Source: Oscillospiraceae bacterium (GTDB lineage Bacteria > Bacillota > Clostridia > Oscillospirales > Oscillospiraceae). Taken from it: a stretch of DNA of 14,182 nucleotides. Positions 1 to 6,745 of this stretch are shown in pieces. The notes beneath the pieces were generated by a model. It was given only the letters and a program-made list of their open reading frames with translations, did not search any database and was not told where the DNA came from. The translations under genes were made by a program, and so were the position numbers. Location of the stretch: NCBI GenBank assembly GCA_016302405.1, contig JAEDNR010000045.1, positions 1-14,182 on the forward strand, given 5' to 3'. The number at the start of each line of letters is the position of its first letter. Position 1 is the first letter of the stretch.

Positions 1-47
1 AGTACCAGGTTTCATTCCTGGTGGCGCTAAGATGCGTGGCATGGACA

Positions 48-354
48 TTTACTCAGCAAATATTGAAATTGGAATTTGTAGAGGTGAGCGCACGCCCCGA
101 ACAACACTGTCATTCCGAACCAGTGCGCACTACTGACCTGGGAATCTCCATCGAATTCCAGGCAACTTATCGTCATACAGACCATCGTTTTTGTGCCGTT
201 TTACTCAGCAAATATTGAAATTGGAATTTGTAGAGGTGAGCGCACGCCCCGAACAACACTGTCATTCCGAACCAGTGCGCACTACTGACCTGGGAATCTC
301 CATCGAATTCCAGGCAACTTATCGTCATACAGACCATCGTTTTTGTGCCGTTTT
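48..354. repeat. Perfect 152-base tandem duplication (two units)
   Basis: Two units, 48-199 and 200-351, read as identical base for base, and the match continues three bases into 354. Each unit begins with TTTACTCAGCAAA and ends in GTGCCG. The unit is the left part of the longer element annotated at 205-463: the first unit stops where the second continues into the right part. Open frames run through both units, but they encode the same peptide twice, lack ribosome binding sites and follow the repeat, so I do not call them genes. Positions 1-47, left of the repeat, contain only a short hairpin (ACCAGG at 4-9 with CCTGGT at 17-22) and no supportable gene. Confidence 0.93.
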
Positions 355-463
355 CCGGAATTCTTCCACGAGAAGTAGTACGTCTAACCGGGGGATTGCC
401 ACACCAGTCTGAGGACTGGTTCGCAATGACCGGGAATTCGATAGCCCGACAAATACCAATTTG
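205..463 (+). repeat. Intergenic BIME-like repeat element, copy 1
   Basis: This ~259-base non-coding element recurs inverted at 1981-2240. Over 247-454 the two copies have equal length (208 bases) and I count four mismatches. It holds two related hairpin modules in opposite orientation. Module A (262-302, plus strand) has TCATTCCGAACCAGT followed by GGGAATCTCC. Module B (391-429, minus strand) has TCATTGCGAACCAGT followed by GGCAATCCCC. Module B folds as a 7-bp perfect stem, ACCAGTC/GACTGGT with loop TGAG at 403-420, plus flanking ATTGC/GCAAT pairing. The design resembles REP/BIME elements. No transposase gene is in the window. Positions 464-558, between the element and the next stop codon, show nothing that I recognise. 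Confidence 0.88.
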
Positions 464-558
464 TAGTTTCGCCGAGTTAAGCCGATAAGTACATTTTTCT
501 TTTTCTGCACAGCCTCTCCCCGGAAAACAATGGATGCTTTCAGGATGGCCTTGTCCGG

Positions 559-864
559 TCAGATAATTCCCTTATTATACTTAAACTGACCGTAGAGGAT
601 GAAGCCCAGGCCGATGACAAAGCCGGGGATCATGACATAGCCGGTCACATCACCGTCGGTAAAGAATGAGACGATGAACGCCGCGATCATGAACAGGCCG
701 ATGATCAGCGTACCCAGACCCACGGCTTTCCCGTATTTGGGGATGTCTTCCTCCTTGACCTTTCTGCGGTTATAGAAATGGACGGTTTTGATATTCCCGG
801 ACATATTGGATGCGCCGATCAAGCAAATGATGAGCCCCACGACCAGCAAGGTGATATGTTCCAT
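559..864 (-). CDS. Small three-helix membrane protein of unknown function
   Basis: The 101-residue protein has three hydrophobic stretches, about residues 3-18, 45-67 and 74-94, separated by a short basic/polar loop (HFYNRRKVKEEDIPKYGK, about 29-46) and a DGD turn. It has no signal-peptidase site and no catalytic motif. The charged loop followed by a glycine-rich helix is reminiscent of small Firmicute membrane families such as DUF3784, but I cannot confirm a family. The start is well supported: GGGAGG at 871-876 (minus strand) lies six bases before ATG. The start codon follows the stop of the upstream FAH-family gene by 15 bases, so the two are almost certainly cotranscribed. No convincing terminator follows it before the repeat element. 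Function is unknown; it could be an accessory or transport-related partner of the enzyme, which is inference only. Confidence 0.8.
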   Translation of the reverse strand: MEHITLLVVGLIICLIGASNMSGNIKTVHFYNRRKVKEEDIPKYGKAVGLGTLIIGLFMIAAFIVSFFTDGDVTGYVMIPGFVIGLGFILYGQFKYNKGII

Positions 865-879
865 ACCCGTCCTCCCGGT

Positions 880-1722
880 TTAAACCAGCTTATTTTCCAG
901 GGTGCCCAGGCCCTCGATCTCCACGGTGACCACATCCCCGGCTTTCAGCCAGACCTGCTGGCTCTTTTCCTTGCCCAGAATTACGCCGGAGGGGGTCCCG
1001 GTAAAGATCAGGTCCCCTTTTTTCAGGCGGATGAAGTCGGACAGGTAGCTGACGATCTCCGCGCAGGAGAAAATCATTTTGGAGGTATTGGACCTCTGGA
1101 CATATTCTCCGTTGACCTTGCAGGAGATGTCCAGCTTGTCAGGATTCACTTCGTCCCGGGGCACAAAGAAGGGTCCCACGGGGGCAAACCCATCGCAGGC
1201 CTTTCCCAGCGTCCACTGGCTGGAAGCAAACTGCATGTCTCTGGCGCTGAAATCATTCCCCGCCGCAAAGCCTGCGATATACCGGGGAGCATCCTCCGGT
1301 GTCACTTCTTTGCAGGTATCTCCCATAACAATAACCAGTTCCGCCTCATAGTCAAACTGCTTTGCCTTTTTGGGAAGATGAAGCTCCTGCTTATGGCCCA
1401 GCAGGGAGTTGCCGTACTTGCAGAATACCGGTGGGAACCCGGGCTTGTCGTTCTTTCCCAAGCCGGTCTCATCGATATGCTCATTATAATTTAGGCCGAT
1501 GCAGATGATCTTCTCGGGGTCCGTCACCACCGGGGCAAAGCGGATCTCCGTCTCCTCCAGGGGCACGCATTCCCAGGCTGCCACCATCTTTTCCAAATCC
1601 TCACTGCTTTTGCCCAGCAGGTCCGTCATGGTGACCGCCTTGGGCAGGGCCACATACGCGTCCTTTATAACAGCGCCTATATGGACCTGCTGTTCTTCAT
1701 CATAATACTGAAATAGTTTCAT
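880..1722 (-). CDS. Fumarylacetoacetate hydrolase (FAH) family protein
   Basis: A 280-residue member of the FAH/MhpD-like superfamily: metal-dependent C-C hydrolases, decarboxylases, isomerases and oxaloacetate tautomerases or decarboxylases, usually cytosolic. Visible family features are GLNYNEH (76-82), the FxKxxxSLLG segment (100-109), metal ligands E126 and E128 in DYEAELVIVMG with D157 in GNDFSARDMQ, the QWTLGKACDGFAPVGP substrate region (169-184), and TGTPSGV (241-247). Length and motifs fit an intact enzyme, but the family is too broad to name a substrate. I chose ATG at 1722 because AGGAAGGG lies seven bases upstream (1730-1737) and MKLFQYYD matches a normal N-terminus. A frame extending to GTG at 1827 adds a basic, unconserved-looking peptide and has no good ribosome site. 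It is transcribed from the promoter at 1858-1886 together with the small membrane protein downstream. Confidence 0.95.
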   Translation of the reverse strand: MKLFQYYDEEQQVHIGAVIKDAYVALPKAVTMTDLLGKSSEDLEKMVAAWECVPLEETEIRFAPVVTDPEKIICIGLNYNEHIDETGLGKNDKPGFPPVFCKYGNSLLGHKQELHLPKKAKQFDYEAELVIVMGDTCKEVTPEDAPRYIAGFAAGNDFSARDMQFASSQWTLGKACDGFAPVGPFFVPRDEVNPDKLDISCKVNGEYVQRSNTSKMIFSCAEIVSYLSDFIRLKKGDLIFTGTPSGVILGKEKSQQVWLKAGDVVTVEIEGLGTLENKLV

Positions 1723-1844
1723 GATTCTGCCCTTCCTTTTCTTTCTGAAAGATGGGCCGAAAGCCCCGGCCACAGATGCAGATATTTTAAAGGGGAACAC
1801 GTTTTTGCCGAATCGGTTTTTCCGCACGCGGCTTTTTCCGTCAT
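1719..1844 (-). other. Possible 41-codon leader ORF overlapping the FAH-gene start
   Basis: On the minus strand an ATG at 1842-1844 opens a 41-codon frame (MTEKAACGKTDSAK...) whose TGA overlaps the FAH-gene start codon as ATGA. It begins only about seven bases after the expected transcription start of the 1858-1886 promoter. An AGGAGGG abuts the ATG with almost no spacing, which is poor for normal initiation. The peptide matches nothing that I know. It could be a translated leader coupled to the FAH gene, or chance. Confidence 0.2.
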
Positions 1845-1857
1845 CCCTCCTGCCTAT

Positions 1858-1886
1858 ATTCTATTGGGAATCCGGTTGGGTGTCAA
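1858..1886 (-). promoter_or_regulatory. SigA-type promoter of the FAH/membrane-protein unit
   Basis: Reading the minus strand, TTGACA (1881-1886) is followed by a 17-base spacer and TAGAAT (1858-1863). The -35 is a perfect consensus match and the -10 matches five of six. Transcription would start near 1851, giving a leader of about 130 bases before the FAH start codon. Confidence 0.85.
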
Positions 1887-1980
1887 CTTTTATTTTGCCT
1901 GTGTCATAAAAAGTCCGTCAATAATACAGCTTCTTCTCCGGAAAAGAATAAAGAAATTTAGACTTCAGTAAGCGCACTGG

Positions 1981-2240
1981 CAAATTGGGGATTTGTCGGG
2001 CTATCGAATTCCCGGTCATTGCGAACCAGTCCTCAGACTGGTGTGGCAATCCCCCGGTTAGACGTACTACTTCTCGTGGAAGAATTCCGGAAAACGGCAC
2101 AAAAACGACGGTCTGTATGACGATAAGTTGCCTGGAATTCGATGGAGATTCCCACGAAAGTAGTGCGCACTGGTTCGGAATGACAGTGTTGTTCGGGGCC
2201 CGCACTTCCCTCTTCAAATTCCAATTTATCGTTTTGCTGA
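1981..2240 (-). repeat. Intergenic BIME-like repeat element, copy 2 (inverted)
   Basis: This is the reverse complement of the element at 205-463. The near-identical core is 1991-2198, where the differences are a three-base cluster in module A and one further substitution. Outside the core the match decays but stays recognisable to CAAATTG (1981-1987) and TTTGCTGA (2233-2240). Module B here is 2016-2055 on the plus strand, with the ACCAGTC/GACTGGT-type stem at 2025-2042; module A is 2144-2184 on the minus strand. It fills most of the 440-base gap between the FAH promoter and guaA. The remainder of that gap holds the hairpin at 2260-2293. Confidence 0.9.
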
Positions 2241-2259
2241 CTTAACCTGTTTTATCGAA

Positions 2260-2293
2260 AAGAGCTATCAGACTTCAAAATCTGATAGCTCTT
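2260..2293 (-). terminator. Probable terminator of the purC-purA-purB-guaA operon
   Basis: A perfect 13-bp inverted repeat, AAGAGCTATCAGA (2260-2272) with TCTGATAGCTCTT (2281-2293), and an 8-base loop. It lies 64 bases past the guaA stop. On the minus strand the stem ends in CTCTTTTCG, a short U-rich tail, so termination is plausible but the tail is weak. The symmetry could also stop transcription arriving on the plus strand. Confidence 0.65.
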
Positions 2294-2356
2294 CCTTTAC
2301 AATCATTCAGATAAATGCTGCTGCCTTAGGCACACAGGTTTTTCCCGGGTGCAAAA

Positions 2357-3907
2357 TTATTCCCACTCCACCGTCGCGGGGGGTTTGGAAGTAATATCAT
2401 ATACCACGCGGTTTATGTGCTTGACCTCGTTGGTGATTCGGTTGGAGACCTTGGCCAGCAGATCATAGGGGATCCGCGCCCAGTCGGCGGTCATGAAATC
2501 GTCGGTGGTGACGGCCCGGATGGCGAGCAGGTGGTCATAGGTACGGTGATCGCCCATCACGCCCACGGTGCTGACCCCGGGGAGCACACAGAAGAACTGG
2601 GCCATGTTCTTTTCATAGCCGCTCTTCGCCATCTCGTCCCGCAGGACCCAGTCCGCCTCCTGAAGGATCTTCACCTTTTCGGCAGTGACCTCGCCGATAA
2701 TCCGCACGCCCAGGCCGGGGCCGGGGAAGGGCTGCCGCCACACAAGCTCGTGGGGGATCCCCAGCTGCTCCCCTACCCGGCGGACTTCATCCTTAAAGAG
2801 GCTGGAAAGAGGCTCCAGCACATCCAGGAACTGAACATCCTCCGGCATTTTGACCTTGTTGTGATGGGTCTTGATCTTATCCGCGTCACCCTTACCGGAC
2901 TCGATGCAGTCGGGATAGATGGTGCCCTGGGCAAAGAAGCCACGGCTCCCTCCCTGACGGCGGATCTCGTCCCAGAACACCTTGTAAAACTCGGTGCCGA
3001 TAATCCTCCGCTTTTCCTCCGGATCGGTAACGCCTTTCAGGCACTTCAGGAAATGCTCCTGGCAGTTGACCCGGACAAACTTCATATCAAACAGGCTCGT
3101 GAAGGTCTTCTCCACGAAGTCCCCCTCATCCTTGCGCATGAGACCCTGATCCACAAAAACACAGGTAAGCTGATCGCCCACGGCTCGGGAGATCAGGCCC
3201 GCCGCCACGGAGGAATCCACGCCGCCGGACAGGCCCAGGATCACTTTCTTGTCGCCGATTTTTTCCCGCAGGGCCCGGACGGTATCCTCGATGAAGGAAT
3301 CCATCCGCCACTGCCCATGGCACTGGCAAACATTGTAGAGGAAATTCCGAAGCATCTGCTTGCCGAATTCGCTATGGGTGACCTCGGGGTGGAACTGGAC
3401 GGCGTATAGCTTCTTGTCCGGGTTTTCCATAGCCGCCACGGGGCACACATCGGTGTGGGCCGTGACGCGGAAACCGGCGGGGACCTGGCTGATTCGGTCG
3501 GTATGGCTCATCCACACCACACTTTCCGCCGGGACCCCCTCCATCAGCTTGGACTGGGGCACATCCAGGTGGAGATTGATCTTTCCGTACTCGGAGGTCT
3601 CCGCAGTGATGACAGCGCCGCCGCCCATCCAAGCGGTGAGTTGGGCACCATAGCAGATACCCAGAATGGGGATCCCCAATTCCAGCACCTTGGGATCATA
3701 ATGGGGGGAGGTCATATCGTAGACGCTGTTGGGGCCGCCGGTAAAGATGATGCCGCAGTAGCCCGCCGCCAGGATTTCCTCCGGGGTGATGCCGTTAAAG
3801 GGTTTGATTTCAGCGTAGACGTGCAGATCCCGCACCCGCCGGGCGATCAGCTGGTTGTACTGCCCGCCAAAGTCCAAAACAAGAATTTTTTCCAAGGGAG
3901 ATCCCAT
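2357..3907 (-). CDS. guaA: GMP synthase (glutamine-hydrolysing)
   Basis: Cytosolic enzyme converting XMP, ATP and glutamine to GMP, the last step of guanine nucleotide synthesis. The 516-residue length is normal for the fused bacterial form. The N-terminal class I glutamine amidotransferase domain (about 5-190) shows the catalytic triad: C85 in GICYGAQ, and H173 and E175 in QFHPEVTHSE. The ATP-pyrophosphatase domain follows with the P-loop SGGVDSS (227-233), and the C-terminal dimerisation domain ends in the family-typical SKPPATVEWE. The ATG at 3907 is preceded by GGAAAGGA very close to the start; a TTG five codons in is an alternative. It is the last gene of the minus-strand purine operon, 126 bases after purB, with a strong hairpin in that gap. 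No frame damage is seen. Confidence 0.98.
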   Translation of the reverse strand: MGSPLEKILVLDFGGQYNQLIARRVRDLHVYAEIKPFNGITPEEILAAGYCGIIFTGGPNSVYDMTSPHYDPKVLELGIPILGICYGAQLTAWMGGGAVITAETSEYGKINLHLDVPQSKLMEGVPAESVVWMSHTDRISQVPAGFRVTAHTDVCPVAAMENPDKKLYAVQFHPEVTHSEFGKQMLRNFLYNVCQCHGQWRMDSFIEDTVRALREKIGDKKVILGLSGGVDSSVAAGLISRAVGDQLTCVFVDQGLMRKDEGDFVEKTFTSLFDMKFVRVNCQEHFLKCLKGVTDPEEKRRIIGTEFYKVFWDEIRRQGGSRGFFAQGTIYPDCIESGKGDADKIKTHHNKVKMPEDVQFLDVLEPLSSLFKDEVRRVGEQLGIPHELVWRQPFPGPGLGVRIIGEVTAEKVKILQEADWVLRDEMAKSGYEKNMAQFFCVLPGVSTVGVMGDHRTYDHLLAIRAVTTDDFMTADWARIPYDLLAKVSNRITNEVKHINRVVYDITSKPPATVEWE

Positions 3908-3943
3908 TCCTTTCCGGAAGATTAAGAATTGGTGGTCTATCTT

Positions 3944-3971
3944 TTTTCCCGCTCCTTTCGGAGCGGGAAAA
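3944..3971 (-). other. 12-bp hairpin with GAAA tetraloop between purB and guaA
   Basis: TTTTCCCGCTCC (3944-3955) pairs perfectly with GGAGCGGGAAAA (3960-3971). In the operon's RNA (minus strand) the loop is GAAA, a stable GNRA tetraloop. The pyrimidine side comes first and the A tract last, the reverse of an intrinsic terminator on either strand, so it should not terminate by the usual U-tract mechanism. It may stabilise or mark a processing end in the purB-guaA message. That role is inferred. Confidence 0.7.
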
Positions 3972-4033
3972 GGCTGTACTGTAAGTCAGTATGGGCAGCG
4001 GGAGGCCGCGTCATACCGGTCTTGATGGATTTT

Positions 4034-5449
4034 TTACAGGTTGATCTGGGCCGCGCTTCGGTCAATGCCGGAAACAAGGGCCTCCGTCTCCCGGAGAAAA
4101 CGCTCCACCTGCTCCGGGCAGCGGCCAATGTAGGCGCTGGGGGTCAGCAGGGATTCCATTTCTTCCTGGGTCAGGGTAAACTCCTTTTCCTTTGCCAGCC
4201 GTTCCAGCAGGTCGCAGCTTTCGCCGTTCTTCATCCGGGCGGTGGCCTCCATGGAGCACCGGCGGATGATCTCGTGGAGCTGCTGCCGGTCTCCGCCCCG
4301 CTTCACCGCTTCCATCATCAGGTTTTCGGTGGCGATAAAGGGCAGGTACTCCCGCACCGTCCGCTCCACAATCTTCTCGTTTACATGCAGGCCGTCGGTG
4401 ACATTCTGAGCCAGGCGCAGTACCGCATCACAGCAGAGGAAGCCCTCCGGCAGGGAGATACGACGGTTGGCAGAATCGTCCAGGGTCCGTTCCAGCCACT
4501 GGGTAGAGGCGGTCATGGGGGCGTTCATGGCGTCCGCCATCAGGTAGCGGGACAGAGAGCAGATCCGCTCGCAGCGCATGGGGTTACGCTTATAGGCCAT
4601 GGCGGAGGAACCGATCTGGTTTTTCTCAAAGGGTTCTTCCACCTGCCGGTCATGCTGCAGCAGGCGGATGTCGTTTGCCATCCGGTAGCAGCTCTGGGCA
4701 ATGGAAGACAGGCAGTTAAGGATCCGGCTGTCCAGCTTCCGGGGGTAGGTCTGGCCGCAGACGGAGAAGCACTTGTCAAAGCCAAAGTCCCGGCTGATCA
4801 TCCGGTTCATCTCATCGATCTTGGCGGTGTCTCCGTCAAAAAGGTCCAGGAAGCTGGCCTCGGTGCCGGTGGTGCCCCGGCAGCCCAGGAACTTCATATT
4901 GTCAACGACAAAATCCAGTTCCTCCAGGTCGGAAAGCAGATCCTGCATCCAAAGGGTCGCCCGCTTGCCCACGGTCACCAGCTGCGCCGGCTGATAGTGG
5001 GTATAGCCCAGGGTGGGCAGGGCCTTGTAGCTGTCCGCAAAGTCCCGGAGATTGGCAACCACCTTCAGAAGTTCGCCCCGCAGATACTTCAGGCCGTCCC
5101 GGTAGAGGACGATGTCCGCGTTATCCGTCACATAGCAGCTGGTGGCGCCCAGGTGAATGATGCCGGCGGCGGAGGGGGCAACCTTGCCATAGGCATACAC
5201 ATGGGCCATCACATCATGGCGGACCTCTTTTTCCCGGGCGGCGGCCACGGCATAGTCAATATCCTCCAAATGGGCTTCCAGCTCCGCCACCTGGGCATCC
5301 GTGATATTCAGGCCCAGGGCATGCTCCGCCTTTGCCAGGGAGACCCACAGCTTCCGCCAGGTGCGGATACGGGTGTCCTGGGAGAAAAGCTTCAGCATAT
5401 ACTCGGACGCGTACCGGCTGCTCAGGGGGGATTCATAACGGTCTGTCAT
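4034..5449 (-). CDS. purB: Adenylosuccinate lyase, long form
   Basis: Catalyses two beta-eliminations: SAICAR to AICAR plus fumarate, and adenylosuccinate to AMP plus fumarate. Fumarase/aspartase superfamily features are RHDVMAH (77-83), TSCYVTDN (103-110), THYQPAQ with the likely general-acid H151, and the flexible signature loop GSSAMAYKRNP (280-290) carrying the catalytic serine. At 471 residues it is longer than the ~430-residue B. subtilis type. The N-terminus (SRYASEYM, then RTWRKLWVSLAKAE), IIHLGATSCYV, ERTLDDSANRRI and the C-terminal helices resemble the metazoan ADSL type from memory. AAGGAGGG just upstream (5453-5460) overlaps the purA stop codon, and the 9-base gap indicates coupling to purA. 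No oddities in frame or length for this subtype. Confidence 0.97.
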   Translation of the reverse strand: MTDRYESPLSSRYASEYMLKLFSQDTRIRTWRKLWVSLAKAEHALGLNITDAQVAELEAHLEDIDYAVAAAREKEVRHDVMAHVYAYGKVAPSAAGIIHLGATSCYVTDNADIVLYRDGLKYLRGELLKVVANLRDFADSYKALPTLGYTHYQPAQLVTVGKRATLWMQDLLSDLEELDFVVDNMKFLGCRGTTGTEASFLDLFDGDTAKIDEMNRMISRDFGFDKCFSVCGQTYPRKLDSRILNCLSSIAQSCYRMANDIRLLQHDRQVEEPFEKNQIGSSAMAYKRNPMRCERICSLSRYLMADAMNAPMTASTQWLERTLDDSANRRISLPEGFLCCDAVLRLAQNVTDGLHVNEKIVERTVREYLPFIATENLMMEAVKRGGDRQQLHEIIRRCSMEATARMKNGESCDLLERLAKEKEFTLTQEEMESLLTPSAYIGRCPEQVERFLRETEALVSGIDRSAAQINL

Positions 5450-5458
5450 AGGCCCTCC

Positions 5459-6733
5459 TTACCGCAGGATGATGCTGTCCCGCTCCGGTCCCACAGACAC
5501 GAAGCCGATGCGGCAGCCGATCTGTGCTTCCAGATACTCCACATACTTCCGGGCGGCCTCCGGCAGGTCCTCCCACTTCCGGATACCGGAAATGTCCTGC
5601 TTCCAGCCCTCCATATAGGTGATCACAGGCTTGGCATCCCCCAGTCTGGTGGGGAAGGGGAATTCATCGGTCCGCTTTCCGTCCAGCTCATAGGCCTCGC
5701 AAACAGGAATCCTGTCCATATAGCTCAGAACGTCCAGTTTGGTCAGGGCGATATTGGTAGCACCCTGGGCCTGCACGCCGTAGCGGGTCGCCACCACATC
5801 CACCGGGCCGACCCGGCGGGGGCGTCCGGTCTTGGCGCCGTACTCAAAGCCGGCAGTGCGGAGATCTTCCGCCTCCTGCCCGAACATCTCGCACACGAAG
5901 GGGCCTTCGCCCACGCAGGTGGAGTAGGCCTTCACAACGCCGATAACCTCGTCCAGCTTGGCGCTGGGCAGGCCGGAGCCCACAGGGGCATAGGCGGCGA
6001 TGGCATTGGAGGAGGTGGTGTAGGGGAAAATGCCGTAGTCCAAGTCCCGCAGCGCTCCCAGCTGGGCCTCAAAGAGGATCTTCTTGCCCTGCTTCTGGGC
6101 ATCCCGGAGGAACGCGCCGGTGTCGCAGATAAAGGGCTTGATCTTCTCGCAGTAGTCATTCAGCCAGGCTTCCAACTCCGCCATGGTCACAGGCTCCGCG
6201 CCGTAGACCCCGTTGATGGTCAGGTTCTTCCACTCCAGCAGCTCGGCAAGATGCTGGCGGAGGTTGGGATTGTACAGCAGTTCACCGGCAAGCACCGTCT
6301 TTTTCTGGTACTTGTCGGAATAGAAGGGAGCAATGCCCTGCCTGGTGGAGCCAAATTTCTTGTCCGCCAGCCGGGCTTCCTCCAGCCCGTCAAGCAGGCG
6401 GTGCCAGGGCAGCAGCAGGGACGCCCGGTCGCTGATTTTCAGATTCTCGGGGGTGATGGAAACGCCCTGGGAGGTGATCTGCTCGATTTCCTTCCACAGG
6501 TTCTCCGGGTCCAGGGCAACGCCATTGCCCAGAATATTCACAACTCCCTTGCGGAAGATACCGGAGGGCAGAAGATGCAGCGCAAACTTTCCGTACTCGT
6601 TGATTACGGTGTGGCCGGCGTTGCCGCCGCCCTGATAGCGAACTACCACATCATAGTCCTGGGTCAAAAGGTCTACCATGCGGCCCTTGCCTTCGTCGCC
6701 CCAGTTGATGCCCACGATCGCACAATTACCCAT
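5459..6733 (-). CDS. purA: Adenylosuccinate synthetase, divergent subtype
   Basis: GTP-dependent ligation of aspartate to IMP, the first committed step to AMP. The 424-residue length is normal. The catalytic D13 (WGDEGKG), H41 (NAGHT), the T130 region, TSSN (240-243) and the guanine-recognition TKLD (331-334) are present, so the enzyme looks functional. Compared with E. coli PurA from memory, several usual residues differ: the QWGDEGKGK loop reads NWGDEGKGR; TTGRGIGP reads STRQGIAP; the cross-dimer Arg143 is K144; Gln224 in EGAQG aligns with L225 in EAQLG; ATTGR reads AKTGR. A strong AAAGGGG lies six bases before the ATG, and the gene starts 12 bases after purC. Position beside purC and purB supports the assignment over a PurA-like paralogue. 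See the finding on its active site. Confidence 0.92.
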   Translation of the reverse strand: MGNCAIVGINWGDEGKGRMVDLLTQDYDVVVRYQGGGNAGHTVINEYGKFALHLLPSGIFRKGVVNILGNGVALDPENLWKEIEQITSQGVSITPENLKISDRASLLLPWHRLLDGLEEARLADKKFGSTRQGIAPFYSDKYQKKTVLAGELLYNPNLRQHLAELLEWKNLTINGVYGAEPVTMAELEAWLNDYCEKIKPFICDTGAFLRDAQKQGKKILFEAQLGALRDLDYGIFPYTTSSNAIAAYAPVGSGLPSAKLDEVIGVVKAYSTCVGEGPFVCEMFGQEAEDLRTAGFEYGAKTGRPRRVGPVDVVATRYGVQAQGATNIALTKLDVLSYMDRIPVCEAYELDGKRTDEFPFPTRLGDAKPVITYMEGWKQDISGIRKWEDLPEAARKYVEYLEAQIGCRIGFVSVGPERDSIILR

Positions 6734-6745
6734 TTTTTACCCCTT

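Noticed and set aside
1..48. Possible gene edge: a plus-strand frame entering from the left (VPGFIPGGAKMRGMD...) or a minus-strand start at 42-48 (MSMPRILAPPGMKPGT)
   Set aside because: Too short to judge, both readings are shaped by the small palindrome at 4-22, and neither has a ribosome site or a recognised family.
21..412. Short open frames running through the tandem repeats, and similar frames at 1918-2245
   Set aside because: They translate repeat DNA, repeat the same peptide, have no ribosome sites and recur only because the DNA element recurs.
880..1827. Longer FAH-family start at GTG 1827
   Set aside because: The extra 35 residues are basic and not typical of the family, no ribosome site is properly spaced, and ATG at 1722 has AGGAAGGG seven bases upstream.
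2417..3409. A 330-codon plus-strand frame opposite guaA, and a similar 238-codon frame opposite the FAH gene (778-1494)
   Set aside because: These are antisense shadows of well-conserved genes, with biased composition and no family motifs.
3944..3971. Intrinsic terminator between purB and guaA
   Set aside because: The hairpin is strong, but it is followed by A's, not U's, on both strands.
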